Assembly (NCBI RefSeq): GCF_030704535.1
Contig: NC_081812.1
Location: forward strand, 16,031,001 to 16,095,000
DNA from: Vitis vinifera
Taxonomy: Eukaryota > Streptophyta > Magnoliopsida > Vitales > Vitaceae
DNA length: 64,000 nt
Direction of reading: 5' to 3'
Shown here: one piece after another, positions 25,376-36,847 of the stretch
Numbering within the stretch: the stretch's first letter is position 1
Layout of the letters: each line of letters begins with the position of its first letter
Translations under genes and position numbers: made by a program
The notes under the pieces: generated by a model
Seen by the model: only the letters and a program-made list of their open reading frames with translations
Told to the model about the DNA's origin: nothing
Databases searched by the model: none

Positions 25376-25402
25376 GAGAGAGGTCTAGACAGGACTCCGA
25401 GC

Positions 25403-25637
25403 AGGGCTCTTGAATTGCTTTTATAGGTAAATACTGCCAGCTCAACATACCCTCAATTCTTGAAGCCGTTAAGCCTGCACGTGCCATGCGAGTTCTTGAA
25501 CTATTTGAATATTTACGACACGGGCAGGGGTTCTTGATCTGCTTTTATAGGTAGATATTGCCAGCTCAGCATATTTAAGCCGTTATGCCCGCACGTGCCA
25601 TGTGATTTCTTGAATTATTTGAATATTTACGACACCC
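25403..25637 (-). promoter_or_regulatory. Duplicated promoter block with two G-boxes
   Basis: Two tandem copies of about 115 bp (25403-25518 and 25524-25637) share gcttttataggta, ctgccagctca-like text, gcacgtgccatg and tatttgaatatttacgacac. Each holds one CACGTG G-box, at 25478-25483 and 25592-25597. They lie upstream of the orphan receptor-kinase-like exon. The promoter role is inferred from position. Confidence 0.6.
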
Positions 25638-26520
25638 ACGCAAACTCTTTTTTTTTTTTTTTTTTTAATTTGAATATTAAATAAGAGTTTTAATATTTCC
25701 AATCTAGAGTATTTCAACATATAATAAGTTTTTAAATTAAAAATAAAAAATATATATTTTAATGTTTTATAAATAATAGCTTTTGAGTGTTCTAATAAAA
25801 GAAAAAATATATTCATTCAAATCTTTTTAGACTTCGAAAATGTTGTTAAACAAAATATAAAATTTTTAAAAAACAAGGCAATTGGGGAAGAGTAAAAAAT
25901 GTCTAAGGAATTGTTTAATTTTTTATAAAATAAAATATATAGGAGTTTGCCAATAAATCATATTTTTAAAGCTTCAAATGACTTGATGTATAAAATAAGT
26001 TTGGTCAAGTTAAATAAGTTTTTTAATTCATATTTTTAAAGATTGATTACGTATAAAAATAAAAGTGTTAAAATTTTAAAAAAATTTGTTAAGTTGTTTT
26101 ATTTTATTCTTTATGATAGTTGAATAAGAAAAGTAAAATTTTTAGTGATATTATTTCACCTCATCCCTAGAGTCAAATGTTCATTTTGGTTTTAGAGAAG
26201 CTGGAGAAGACAAAATCAAAAGCTGGAAAATTTTCTATACATATCTAAACGAACAAAAAACAGAAGATACAAATATGGTTGCTTCTTTCAATAATTGAAT
26301 TAGTGTTACAAGCCTAATAACAAACTTCAAAAACCCCACTTTACGTTTCCAAGTGGGCATAGAAAAAACGCGACGCAAAACCATCATTATATGCCGAAAG
26401 CAATGGAAGACTCTTCTTCATCCTTGCCCGGCAGACATAAGGGAAAAAATGCAGAAAATAATGAAATAATAACAGGAATTTGAAGGAAATAATAAAAAGC
26501 AACTGAGTTGAAAAACAAAG
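25638..26520. other. AT-rich spacer before the laccase cluster
   Basis: Starts with a T-run at 25649-25667, then very AT-rich DNA to about 26160. The last part should hold the 3' UTR and polyadenylation region of Lac-A. No gene is seen. Confidence 0.5.
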
Positions 26521-28748
26521 TTAACATTTGGGAAGATCGGAGGGCGGAGGAGGCAGTTTTTGATTGGGACGCTTCCCATCCGTGACAACCCAGGCCATCT
26601 TCAATCCCCAGCTGGTGTGGACTTCCAGGTGGCAGTGCATAAACCAAACCCCTGTTCACCACATGGAAAAAAAATAAAAAAAATCATTATAAGAGCCACC
26701 CAAGTGCGGCAGTTTCTGTCTTGACCCATTACTAATTGGTGTATTAAATTGAGTTGTTCACCTACCAGGATTGTCTGCGCGGAAACGAATGGCCACCCAA
26801 CCGCCGGAAGGCACCCCCACGGTGTTTCTCTCTATGGGATCGACCAAGTTGAAATTGGCAGGATCCTTCTTGGGATCAAAGTTTCCGAATCCCTGTCCCA
26901 CCACATAGAAATTAAAGCCGTGCAGATGAAGTGGGTGGCTCTCTGCACCTATGATACTAGTGTCCTGCAACACCAACTCCACTCTTGTATTGAAGGGTAG
27001 CACCACCACCTTGGTCCCACTGTTTACAAGAATGTTGCTTGGGGGAGTACCCGTGTAGTTGAATTTGAAGGTTGGGTTTGCTGGGAAATCAGTGGTGTAG
27101 ACGCCCTTGGACTTTCCGAAGAAATGAGCTTGAAGAAGGGCTGTGCTTGGCTGCACAAATGACACATTGTTGATGGCAGCTGCTACCATGGTGTTGTTGG
27201 GTCCTGGGCACGCTTGGTTCCGTGAGCATTGGATTAGCCCCAGTCCCACCGTGAAGAAGAAGCGTCTATTCACTGTTTGTGGGACTTTTGCTGGAAATTT
27301 GTTAGAGGCTAAGCTGCGTAATTTCTTGCTGAATTTCATGGCAAAAATTGTGTCATTGAACATGGGAAGGGCTGGTTTGAGAACAGAGGGCTTTCTGTTC
27401 TTAGTGTTTGACACGGACGATTTGTGCTCATATTCTAAAATTCCAGCTGTTGTAGAATTGTCAAAAGCAGCAGGACCGGTGGCGTAAGACCTGGCCGCCA
27501 TGAGGAAGGTGGCGTTAGGGGAGTGAGATTTGGTCTTGAGAAGGATATTGGTAGTCTGTCCAGGGGTGATGACAAGAGTGTTGGTTTTAAATGGTTTCAC
27601 ATAGACTGCATCAACTTCAACCACGGTGACAGTATGGTTGGCTATGCTGAAGAAGAGCTCGTCATTGAGTGCTGCATTGATCAGCCGGAGGAGATAAGTC
27701 TTCCCCGGTTTCACCTTCAGCCTAAATGCATCTGCAACAAATATAATCTTTATTTAAATGCACCTATTCTGAGGCCATATTAAGTGCCCTTTAATTAAAT
27801 TGAAGCAGAACAAAATACCCTTAGCTGAGCAGTTATACAAGGGCCCGGGAAGACCATTCATGGTGTAAGCGTCGGAGACATTTGGGGCTCCTCCTGTTTG
27901 CATTGCTTGGTTAATCATGGTCTCTATGTCAGCTTTCCACCACTCGCCTGCAATATTAGAAAAAAGGCCCAACTCATGCAACTTAGATCAAGTACTGGAA
28001 GAAGGTAGTATATGATTTATTTGTAGAAATTTAAATTACCAAAGATGATGGGGACTTCTTTGAAGGGTTGGGGAAATGGGTAAGGGACACCTCGCTTAGG
28101 GAGGATGACAAGGGATCCATAGACAGTAGCTCTCAGCCATGAGATGTGAGCATGCCAAAATAAGGTCCCTCTCTGTCCAGTGATAGTGAAGTTGTACACA
28201 TAGCTCTGACCTGTCTGAATTGGGCACTGTGTGATGTAGGCAGGTCCATCCGCCCATCCGCTTCTTAGCTGCCGGATCCCATGCCTGTTCCTCTCAATTC
28301 AAGTACACATGTCAATAAATGCAACAGGGGATGAATACTAACCAGAGGAAGAACAACAATAAGAATAATAATAAAAGGAGGTTGCATACCAGTGGATTGT
28401 GATATTGTTTTGGACATGGTTAACTACTTTAATGATGACCCGATCACCTTCTCTTGCTATGATCCTAGGGCCTGGGAATTGTCCATTGACGGTAACAATA
28501 CTTTTTGTTTGGCATAATCTCGTCACTGTCTGCAGCTTAATCTGTAAAAAGACCATATGAAATCAGAATGTAATTTCACTAGCAAGTGGAGATGCAGAAA
28601 GATGTTTCACATGATGAGCATGAGATGCAGTACGTACATCAAACTTGTAGTGCCTGGTTGTGCCTGCGTGCTTTGCAAATACCAGCTCAGGCAAAACCCA
28701 GAAAGCACAAAATGCAAATAGCATAACCCTCACAAAGCCAGAACCCAT
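26521..28748 (-). CDS. LAC17-like: Laccase Lac-A, LAC17-like multicopper oxidase
   Basis: Secreted copper oxidase expected to oxidise monolignols in the cell wall. Exons: 28748-28638, 28541-28390, 28284-28040, 27947-27819, 27731-26766 and 26651-26521; all GT-AG, total 577 codons plus stop, the usual laccase size and six-exon layout. The N-terminus [14 protein letters not shown] is a signal peptide, with mature sequence starting near [12 protein letters not shown]. Copper blocks: [15 protein letters not shown] (from about residue 87), [12 protein letters not shown] (about 131), [10 protein letters not shown] (about 478) and [12 protein letters not shown] (about 540), ending in SDLPKC. A Leu follows the type-1 Cys by ten positions. 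Exon 5 carries a miR397-like site. A TATA box lies about 105 bp upstream of the ATG. From exon 5 to mid exon 3 it is nearly identical to Lac-C, including introns, which suggests conversion. Confidence 0.96.
27662..27682 (-). promoter_or_regulatory. miR397-type target site in Lac-A
   Basis: The plus strand reads tcattgagtgctgcattgat plus c. Compared with the conserved plant miR397 (UCAUUGAGUGCAGCGUUGAUG, from memory) it differs at positions 12, 15 (a G:U pair) and 21. The seed half is perfect. It lies over codons INAALNDE. Confidence 0.75.
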
Positions 28749-28851
28749 CTCAGCGTTTTTTTGTTTTTTTTTTTTTGTCTCTTCTGGTTAGGAGTAGTTT
28801 TGTTTGATGGACAAGACCAAGCGGGTACAGAGAAAGAACGAAGTGTGGGTG

Positions 28852-28859
28852 TTTATATA
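28852..28859 (-). promoter_or_regulatory. TATA box of Lac-A
   Basis: TATATAAA on the minus strand, about 105 bp upstream of the ATG. Equivalent boxes lie at similar distances in Lac-B and Lac-D. Confidence 0.75.
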
Positions 28860-28873
28860 GGAGAAGAATGGTT

Positions 28874-28900
28874 GCGTTTGGTTAAATTAGGTGATGAGAA
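28874..28900 (-). promoter_or_regulatory. Conserved AC-like element upstream of Lac-A
   Basis: The minus strand reads CACCTAATTTAACCAAAC just upstream of the TATA box. The same block occurs in Lac-B and Lac-C, and partly in Lac-D. It resembles AC elements (ACC-rich sites bound by lignin MYB factors); binding is inferred. Confidence 0.5.
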
Positions 28901-29550
28901 ATGAGATTAACGTACAGATAGAAGATAGCCCGCGACCTTCCTCAACAAATTAGACTTTGATCCGACAGCCTAGCTGCTGGCCAAGCTTTATCTTAGAGTG
29001 CTGTCAAAGTCATAGATTATATTATTTCAATTTATTCTTAACGGTTTCTATCAAAGTCCCCAAAGTATCCTCCTTGGCATTCATGGACCTATATTCAGGG
29101 CATGTTGGCCAGGGCTACTGTCCCATTTTTTACTCTGCTGGCCATCTCTAAGTAGCAATAAATTTTTTTGTTCTCTCTGCACTTTCCCACTACTATAAAT
29201 AAAGAATTCATACCTATCATCTAAGAAACTCTCAGGCAAATGATATAAAACCTCAATTTAATTAATTAAATTGTAGTCTAAATATTTAGGTATTAATTTT
29301 CTCTGCACGTGTTCAATAATCTTCTCATTCTTTATCTTCGTATTATTAAAAAAATAAAAAACACGCCATTGTCATTCATTCAAGGACTGTTGGGCATGGG
29401 AGCCTGCTGGCCTTCACCCTCCGACTGTTGGAACTTGCTAATCAAACCACACCATCTCGTTGGTTGCCGCTTCTTCCTTAATCCATTACAAATAATAAAA
29501 AACTTTTGTCTAATCAAACAGAAGGGTATTTATTTAACAAGTTCCATCTA

Positions 29551-29772
29551 TGTTGGGTGTACATGCTCTATCTGATGTCTTCTTTTCGTAACGGACAACC
29601 ATGGAAGAAAATCATCACTCCACACATACAAGAAAAACCCTTTTAACTTCATCTATTCGTTTGTTGGGTGTACATGCTCTATCTGATGTCTTCTTTTCGT
29701 AACGGACAACCATGGAAGTAAATCATCACTCCACACATACAAGAAAAACCCTTTGACTTCATCTATTCGTTT
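29551..29772. repeat. Near-perfect tandem duplication, 111 bp x 2
   Basis: Copies at 29551-29661 and 29662-29772 are almost identical, including tgttgggtgtacatgctcta, gtaacggacaaccatgga and catcactccacacatacaag. They differ at only a couple of positions, so the duplication is recent. It lies about 0.8 kb upstream of Lac-A. Confidence 0.95.
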
Positions 29773-31433
29773 GGTTAGTTGCTGCATAGCAAAACGTCAT
29801 AGCAACCATAGCATTTTGTGATTTGAGGATGTGATTTACTTTTTCTGAAAGTTCAGATTGAAGGATACGGACTGCATTTTTACAATTGCAAATAAAAATC
29901 TTGAACTAGGATGAATACTCGTTTTCCTATTGCAAGATTAGGGTTCTAGTCAATTTAATTTGAGGATTGAGACTTTCAATTTTCAAGTCCTAGTTCTATT
30001 TTGATGCATCAGAATACTACATTTATAGTCTAATATATTTAATGAAGGGTAATAAGGACATTTTATCAATATTATTAACCCCTTTAGTTGATAATGTCTT
30101 GTATAATTTCAAAAAACTGAGGGACTGCCAATGTAATTGACAATAATCTCCTAGAGTTGTCCATGCAATTTTTCCATAAAAAAAATAAAAATAAATTCTA
30201 AACCTATTAATGCTTCCTCTACTATTTATGAAATAATCTAACCCTTTATTCCTAATAAGAATTGTGGGAGAGATTTAAATATTTAGAGGCGAGTTTAAGA
30301 ATTTTTTTAATATCGAAGGTGGTTCAAAGTTGCCTATCATGTATAAAATTAAATAAAAATAATAATTTATTTATTTTATTTCATTTTCAAGTGACCCATG
30401 CCTCAAACCCCTTGTTAACATTTATGGTCAAACGTAAGACTTGGAACCCTTTTTTTAGGTGTTGTTGTGCTCCTCTAACCTTGCACCCAATGGGACAAGT
30501 TTGGAAGAAGCTTAAATGGATTAGAAGGAGGTTTAATTTTTTTTTAAAAACTTAGGTTGAGTTCCCGTAAGTTTAGATATTTGTCTTGTCAAACATTACT
30601 TTACCTTGATTATATATAAATAAAAATAAATAAATTTTCTTTTCTTTTTTTAACATATATAAAATAAATTACAAAAAAATTATAATGTTTATTTATTTAT
30701 AAATTATATTTATTTTTAATATTATTTAAATGTTATAAAATGAAAATTTTGAAAAATAATAAAAATAAGTTAAATGAGGTAAAGGAGGATGAAGATTAAA
30801 TTAAATATTTTAGTTTAATATTTAAAGTTAAAAACAATTTTAAATTGAGATGTCAAGTTATTTTATCAAATATGCTTAATGAGTAAGTCAAATTAAGTTA
30901 TTAATTAATTGATTTATCAAAAACTCTTTAAAAATTGCTCAATTTCAAGAAATCTCTTTATTTTATATAATTTTTAAAAATATTATTTACTTTTCAAATA
31001 AAACTATAGATTTAAAGACATAAATTTAATAATATGTTTTTTATCTTTTAAGTTTTTATGTAATTAAATATAAAAAAATTAAATTTCTTATCATCTTTTT
31101 AATACACCATCCTAAATTCAAACAAAGAAGTCAGTTTGGCTTTAGGAAATCATAAAACTTGACATAGTGTTCTCTGCATTGGATGGACAGGTGAATGTCT
31201 TCCTTTAGAGAAATACTTATATATAAACAACAAAAGATAATTGATTATCAATACAAATATGGCTTCTAGAGCAACAAGCCCATTACCATATATCAAAGCC
31301 CTAGTGTGGGTGTACCAAAAATGGGACTAAATACACAATCTCCAGAAGCTGAAACGAATTCCAGACGCTCTTCCTTCTTACCCATTTTGGGCAGGTGCAA
31401 AGCAGCAGAAACAATTGAGCTGAATATCAAAGT
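29773..31433. other. AT-rich spacer between Lac-A and Lac-B
   Basis: No gene is recognised. Between 30600 and 31100 it is extremely AT-rich with MITE-like text. The last ~100 bp should be the 3' UTR of Lac-B. Confidence 0.5.
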
Positions 31434-33677
31434 CTAGCATTTGGGAAGATCGGCGGGCGGAGGAGGCAGCTTTTGATTGGGACGCTTTCCATCCATGACA
31501 ACCCAGGCCATCTTCAACCCCCAGCTGGTGTGGACTTCCAGGTGGCAGTGCATAAACCAAACCCCTGTTCAACACGTGGAAAAAAAAAATAGTATGAGAA
31601 CCACCCAAGTGACGCAGTTTTCTATCTGATTTCGATCTTGGCGCATTACTAATTGGTATATTGAATTGAGTTCTATACACACCTGGATTGTCTGCGCGAA
31701 AACGAATGGCCACCCAACCGCCGGAAGGCACCCCCACGGTGTTTCTCTCTATGGGATCAACCAAGTTGAAATTGGATGGATCCTTCTTAGGATCAAAGTT
31801 TCCGAATCCCTGCCCCACCACATGGAAGTTAAAGCCGTGCAAGTGAAGAGGGTGGCTCTCTGCACCTATGATACTAGTGTCCTGCAACACCAACTCCACT
31901 CTTGTATTGAAGGGTAGCACCACTACCTTGGTCCCACTGTTTACAAGAATGTTGCTTGGGGGAGTGCCCGTGTAATTGAATTTAAAGGGTGGGTTTGCTG
32001 GGAAATCAGTGGTGTAGACGCCCTTGGACTTTCCGAAGAAATGAGCTTGAAGAAGGGCTGTGCTTGGCTGCACAAATGACACATTGTTGATGGCAGCTGC
32101 CACCATGGTGTTGTTGGGTCCTGGGCACGCTTGGTTCCGTGAGCATTGGATTAGCCCCAGTCCAACTGTGAAGAAGAAGCGTCTACTGACTGTTTGTGGG
32201 ACTTTTGCCGGGAATTTGGTAGTGGCCAAGCTGCGTAATTTCTTGCTGAAGCTCATCGCAAACAATGTGTCATTGAATGTGGGAAGTGCCGGTCTGTGGA
32301 CAGAGGGCCTTTTGTTCTTTGTGTTTGACATGGACGACATATGCTCGTATTCTAGGATTCCAGCTGTTGTGGAATTGTCAAAAGCAGCAGGACCGGTGGC
32401 GTAAGACCTGGCCGCCATGAGGAAGGTGGCGTTAGGGGAGTGAGATTTGGTCTTGAGAAGGATATTGGTAGTCTGTCCAGGGGTGATGACAAGAGTGTTG
32501 GTTTTAAATGGTTTCACATAGACTGCATCAACTTCAACTACGGTGACAGTATGGTTGGCTATGCTGAAGAAGAGCTCGTCATTGAGTGCAGCATTGATTA
32601 GCCGGAGGAGATAGGTCTTTCCCGGTTTCACCTTCAGCCTAAATGTATCTGCCACAAATATAATCTTTATTTAAATGAACCTATTCCTAGGCCAAATTAA
32701 GTGTCATTAAATTGAATTGAAGCAGTACAAAATACCCTTAGCGGAACAGTTATACAAAGGCCCGGGAAGACCATTAATGGTGTAAGCGTCGGAGACATTT
32801 GGGGCCCCTCCTGTTTGCATTGCCTGGTTAATCATAGTCTCTGTGTCAGCTTTCCACCACTCTCCTGCAATATTTTTTTTTTAAAAAAAAGCCCAACTCA
32901 TACAACTTAGATCACGTACTAGAAGAAGGCAGTATATGATTTAAACGTATAAATTTAAGTTACCAAAGATGATGGGGACTTCTTTAAAGGGTTGAGGAAA
33001 TGGGTAAGGGACACCTCGCTTAGGTAGGATGACAAGGGGTCCATAAAGAGTTGCTCTCAGCCATGAGATGTGGGCATGCCAGAATAAGGTCCCTCTCTGC
33101 CCTGTGATCGTGAAGTTGTACACATAGCTCTGTCCCGTCTGAATTGGGCACTGTGTGACGTAGGCAGGTCCATCTGCCCATCCGCTTCTTAGTTGCCGGA
33201 TTCCATGCCTGTTTCTCTCAATTTAAGCATACATGCAGCAATCTTTTATCACTAAATGCAACTGGAGATGAGTACTAAGGACAGGAACAACAATAAAAAT
33301 AAAAGGAGGGCTGCATACCAGTGAATTGTGATATTGTTCTGAACATTGTTAACCACCTTAATTAAGACCCGATCACCTTCTCTCGCTATGATCCGAGGCC
33401 CTGGGAATTGCCCATTGACTGTGACAATACTTTTTGTTTGACATAATCTGGTCACTTTCTGCAGTTTAATCTGCAAAAGACCAATAGAAAGCATAATGTT
33501 ATTTCACAAGGAAGTCAGCAATGCAGCATGGTATGTCAAATGTTGCGCATGTCAAGTAATACTTACATCGAAGTTGTAGTGTCTGGTAATGCCAGCATGC
33601 TTTGCAAGTACCAGCTCAGGCAAATTCCACAATGCACAAAGTGCAAATAGCATAACCCTCAGAAAGCAGGAACTCAT
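31434..33677 (-). CDS. LAC17-like: Laccase Lac-B, LAC17-like multicopper oxidase
   Basis: Same enzyme class and six-exon design as Lac-A. Exons: 33677-33567, 33470-33319, 33208-32964, 32864-32736, 32648-31683 and 31564-31434, giving 577 codons plus a TAG stop. I chose the ATG at 33677 ([14 protein letters not shown]) because it gives a signal peptide aligned with the other copies; an in-frame ATG upstream at 33761 would add a non-hydrophobic stretch that spans the TATA-leader region. All four copper blocks are intact ([46 protein letters not shown]). Exon 5 has the best miR397-like site of the cluster. Intron 5 is homologous to that of Lac-A. Lignin-type laccase activity in the wall is inferred from the LAC17 similarity. 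Confidence 0.96.
32579..32599 (-). promoter_or_regulatory. miR397-type target site in Lac-B
   Basis: The plus strand reads tcattgagtgcagcattgat plus t. It differs from miR397 only at position 15, a G:U pair, and at the last base. This is the strongest match in the window. Confidence 0.8.
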
Positions 33678-33772
33678 CTCAACTTGTTTTTCCTTTTCTA
33701 GGCACGTAGATTTTAATCTGTTTGATGGACAAAGGCCGGTTGGATGCAGAGAAAGAATCAAGTGTGGGTGCT

Positions 33773-33778
33773 TATATA
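33773..33778 (-). promoter_or_regulatory. TATA box of Lac-B
   Basis: TATATAAG on the minus strand, about 98 bp upstream of the chosen ATG. This supports the downstream start over the one at 33761. Confidence 0.75.
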
Positions 33779-33794
33779 GGAGGAGAATAAAGGG

Positions 33795-33820
33795 TGTGTT
33801 TGGTTAATTAGGTGATAAGA
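33795..33820 (-). promoter_or_regulatory. Conserved AC-like element upstream of Lac-B
   Basis: Minus-strand CACCTAATTAACCAAACA, the counterpart of the Lac-A element at 28874-28900, in the same position relative to the TATA box. Confidence 0.5.
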
Positions 33821-34799
33821 ATTGAGATATCCTACAAACAGCTAGCCCATGGCCTGGGCAACAACTTGGACACTGATCCAACAAGCTGCTGGTCAAGGCT
33901 TGCGTTAGAGTGCTGTCAAAGTCTATATTATCTCATTTCCATTCATTCTAACGGTTTCTCTGGAGTTCCTGAAATGCCCCCTCGGTCATTCATGGACATA
34001 TCTCCAGTGCTTTTTGGACAGGCTCACCTCCTATTTTTACCCAGCTGGTTATTTCTAATGAGCAGTAGCCAGTAGGCGTGCACTATCAGCATTTTTTTGT
34101 TAGGAAAAAAGAATTCATATGATAATTTGATAATAAAATTCTGTCTAATTAACTAAATTTGAGTTGCACAATTTGCACATTATTTTTGTCAAGGCCTAAA
34201 AGTTGATCGGAACCCTGGCTAAAGTTCTTTATTTAAACTGACATTTTTCATAATTAATCAAGCTTCTTAACGGAATCATTACTAGCAAATCATTTATCGT
34301 AGCTCTCCGGTGTGAGAATCATGGGGTAAAAATGGCATTTTCGTTTAAAGTTATGAACAGTATTCTGAGGGCATTTCTGTCCTGACTCCATGAGAGCAAC
34401 TCTGTGGGTGGAGTAGAAAATGGACAACATTCACAGTAGGCATGATCTACTAAAGGAAAAGGATTGATTTATGAAAGAGGGGCAATGGGCATGGTTGCCT
34501 GGTAGCCTTCAAGCTCCTACCGTTGACACTTGGTAATCAAGCCAAGGCGTTACACCATCCTTTTAGTTGCCGGCTGTTTCTCATTTTACAACCATTAAAA
34601 TAAAAAGGATATTTATTAGAAGAATATGGGTACTAGTTTTTCCTTTCTCCTTTAATTAATAAAAATTGTTATTATTGTTAATTTAATTCTAACTTAATAA
34701 AAAATACAAGATAAATTTCTTCAGCCATTCCATAGTATTATAAGCATAAAATCTCATTGGCAATAACTATCATATCATTATAATAAAATATTCACCTTA

Positions 34800-35100
34800 G
34801 ATTTAGATTATGTTTTGTCCTCAAATAATAAAAATATTAAATTAAATTAAATTATTTTATCATATTTATTGGTTTTATCTAAAATATCAAATATAACTAA
34901 AATTAGTTAGAAATTCATATATTTCTAAATTATTTAATATTAAAATATTAAATTAAGTTAATTGAGTTTGAGGTAACATATAAGAATAATTTATTAATTT
35001 AATTTTTTTTTTCTTTTACTTTTTTTGTACTTCTTCTTTTCTTCTTTATTTTTATTTTCTTACATTTTTCTTCAATTTTTTTGGAAACTAAATATAGTAT
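34800..35100 (+). repeat. MITE-like AT-rich repeat, copy 1
   Basis: Shares with the other copies the words aaaattagttagaaattcat, a T/C-rich tail with ttttcttaca, and an end near ttggaaactaaata. Non-coding, no transposase. Classification as a MITE is tentative. Confidence 0.5.
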
Positions 35101-35869
35101 TAATGTAATTGAGTAATAGGGAAATTTTTTGTCACTAATATAATGTAAATTTATTTATACTAATAGAAAATTGAGTGATATTTTTAAAGTATTTAATACA
35201 ATTTCTTGTATATTATCTTTTGTAGCATTATACAAATTTTATATAAAATATAAAACATTTATTCAACTAGGCAATGTAACATTTCAGAGTTCATGATATC
35301 ACTCAATAATAATATTATAAAAGTTTTTGATACGTTTTAATATGATTTTACTCAATATTATTTGACTAATTATATGTCAAATGTCAATTTTTTTCTTTAT
35401 TGATTTTTTTAAAGAAAATATTATTAGCATAAAAAATAAAGTGGACAACTAGGAAAAAAAATAATTTATTTTAATACGTTGATAAGACACTTTGAAATTA
35501 TTTTGTAACATTGGTGATTATAGTTAGTGAGTAACTACTTGGCAATTCTAATTCAAATGAAATATTCGAGTATTAAAACTATCTTGAGATTTACTCAATT
35601 TATTAAAAATTAATTGATTAAAAGAGATGAAATAATTTTTATATTTGAAGTGTAACTCATTTTTTTTTTATATATAAATACCCTTGATTATTTTAAGTAT
35701 TTACATGAATGCTTTAAAAAAAATAATTATTTTTATAAGAAAAAATGAAAGTGTTTTTGTTAAAATGATGTCAAAAAAAATAATGAAGGGTTAAATTTCC
35801 AAAATTGGGTTTTCAATAACCCTTTAATCAAATAACTCATTTACCAATGCTATATTTGATTTATGAATA

Positions 35870-36105
35870 TTAGAGAGAAAAAAAACTAAATAAATTTAAG
35901 GTTAATAAATTACTTTTGCATAGTTCTTTTAATTCATTTTTTTTAATATATAAAGATTATATAATTTCAAAATATATAAATATTTAGCTAATTTTTAATT
36001 GCAACCGATTCTCTTTTATGTTTTTTATGATAAAAATAGGGAATAAATAAATAAATTTTCTTAATAATTTTTTGGGACCAAATATAATCTAAACGAAGGT
36101 TTAGT
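35870..36105 (-). repeat. MITE-like AT-rich repeat, copy 2
   Basis: Inverted relative to copy 1, with attaatttt-like and aaaaatatataaatatttag stretches and an end near tgggaccaaatataatc. Degenerate. Confidence 0.4.
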
Positions 36106-36847
36106 ATCTACTAAAAACAAGTTTACTTATATATGAAAAATTAGATTATATCATAGTTAAATAACATAAAACAAAAATCATAGACCATTCAATGAAAGAC
36201 TAATAGATCACATCTCAAGGATGGTCAATCACCCAACCGGGCTAAAATGAATTTTAATTAATCACTTAATAAATAAATTAGTATTTAATGTCACTTGTCA
36301 TTGTATAAAATAAAAAATAATGACTAATTTTATTAAGAGTATTAAGAAATTGATAAAATGTATAATTTAATGGTGATAATGATTTTAAAATCTTAAAGAT
36401 ATTATTTATGTTTTCTCATTTATTTGATGGACAGTCAGTCAAATTAATTGGCACCTAAAAACAAAAATGTTATAACCATCCAATAATTTGAGAAAAATTG
36501 TAAAAATGGAGAACCAGACCAAAGTACCTCCCTTGCTTTATACTTCCTGCTAATATTATCATGGTATTGCTTTCTTATGTTGTCTTTTTCCTCTTCCTAC
36601 TCTCTATAAACAACCAATTAAAAGAAAATTTGAGTGTTGATAGATGATTCTTTCATTGAATAATTCAATTAGAATTACAAACCTATGCATATAAAAAATC
36701 CCCCTCTTGTTTGGGAGTGTGGGTATAGAATTTGAATCAATAAAAGGCAATCATCAAACCGATACCCATTCTGGGCGATGCAAGAAGAAAAAACAAAAAA
36801 ACAAAAAACAGAGGAGAAAAAGCAAAGCAACTTGTTGAGTATCAAAC

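Larger units (their letters stand above)
34600..36847. other. AT-rich spacer between Lac-B and Lac-C with MITE-like repeats
   Basis: No gene is recognised. It holds two copies of a short AT-rich repeat family, listed separately at 34800-35100 and 35870-36105, and many A/T runs. Confidence 0.5.

Noticed and set aside
26387-26662. Minus-strand frame over the last exon of Lac-A starting [13 protein letters not shown]
   Set aside because: It is the wrong frame. The spliced frame gives [18 protein letters not shown], the known copper block.
27143-27783. Open plus-strand frames opposite laccase exon 5 (also at 32060-32404, 37484-38124 and 42888-43423)
   Set aside because: They are mirror frames of the conserved laccase coding sequence and recur at the same place in each copy. 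They have no start context or family features of their own.
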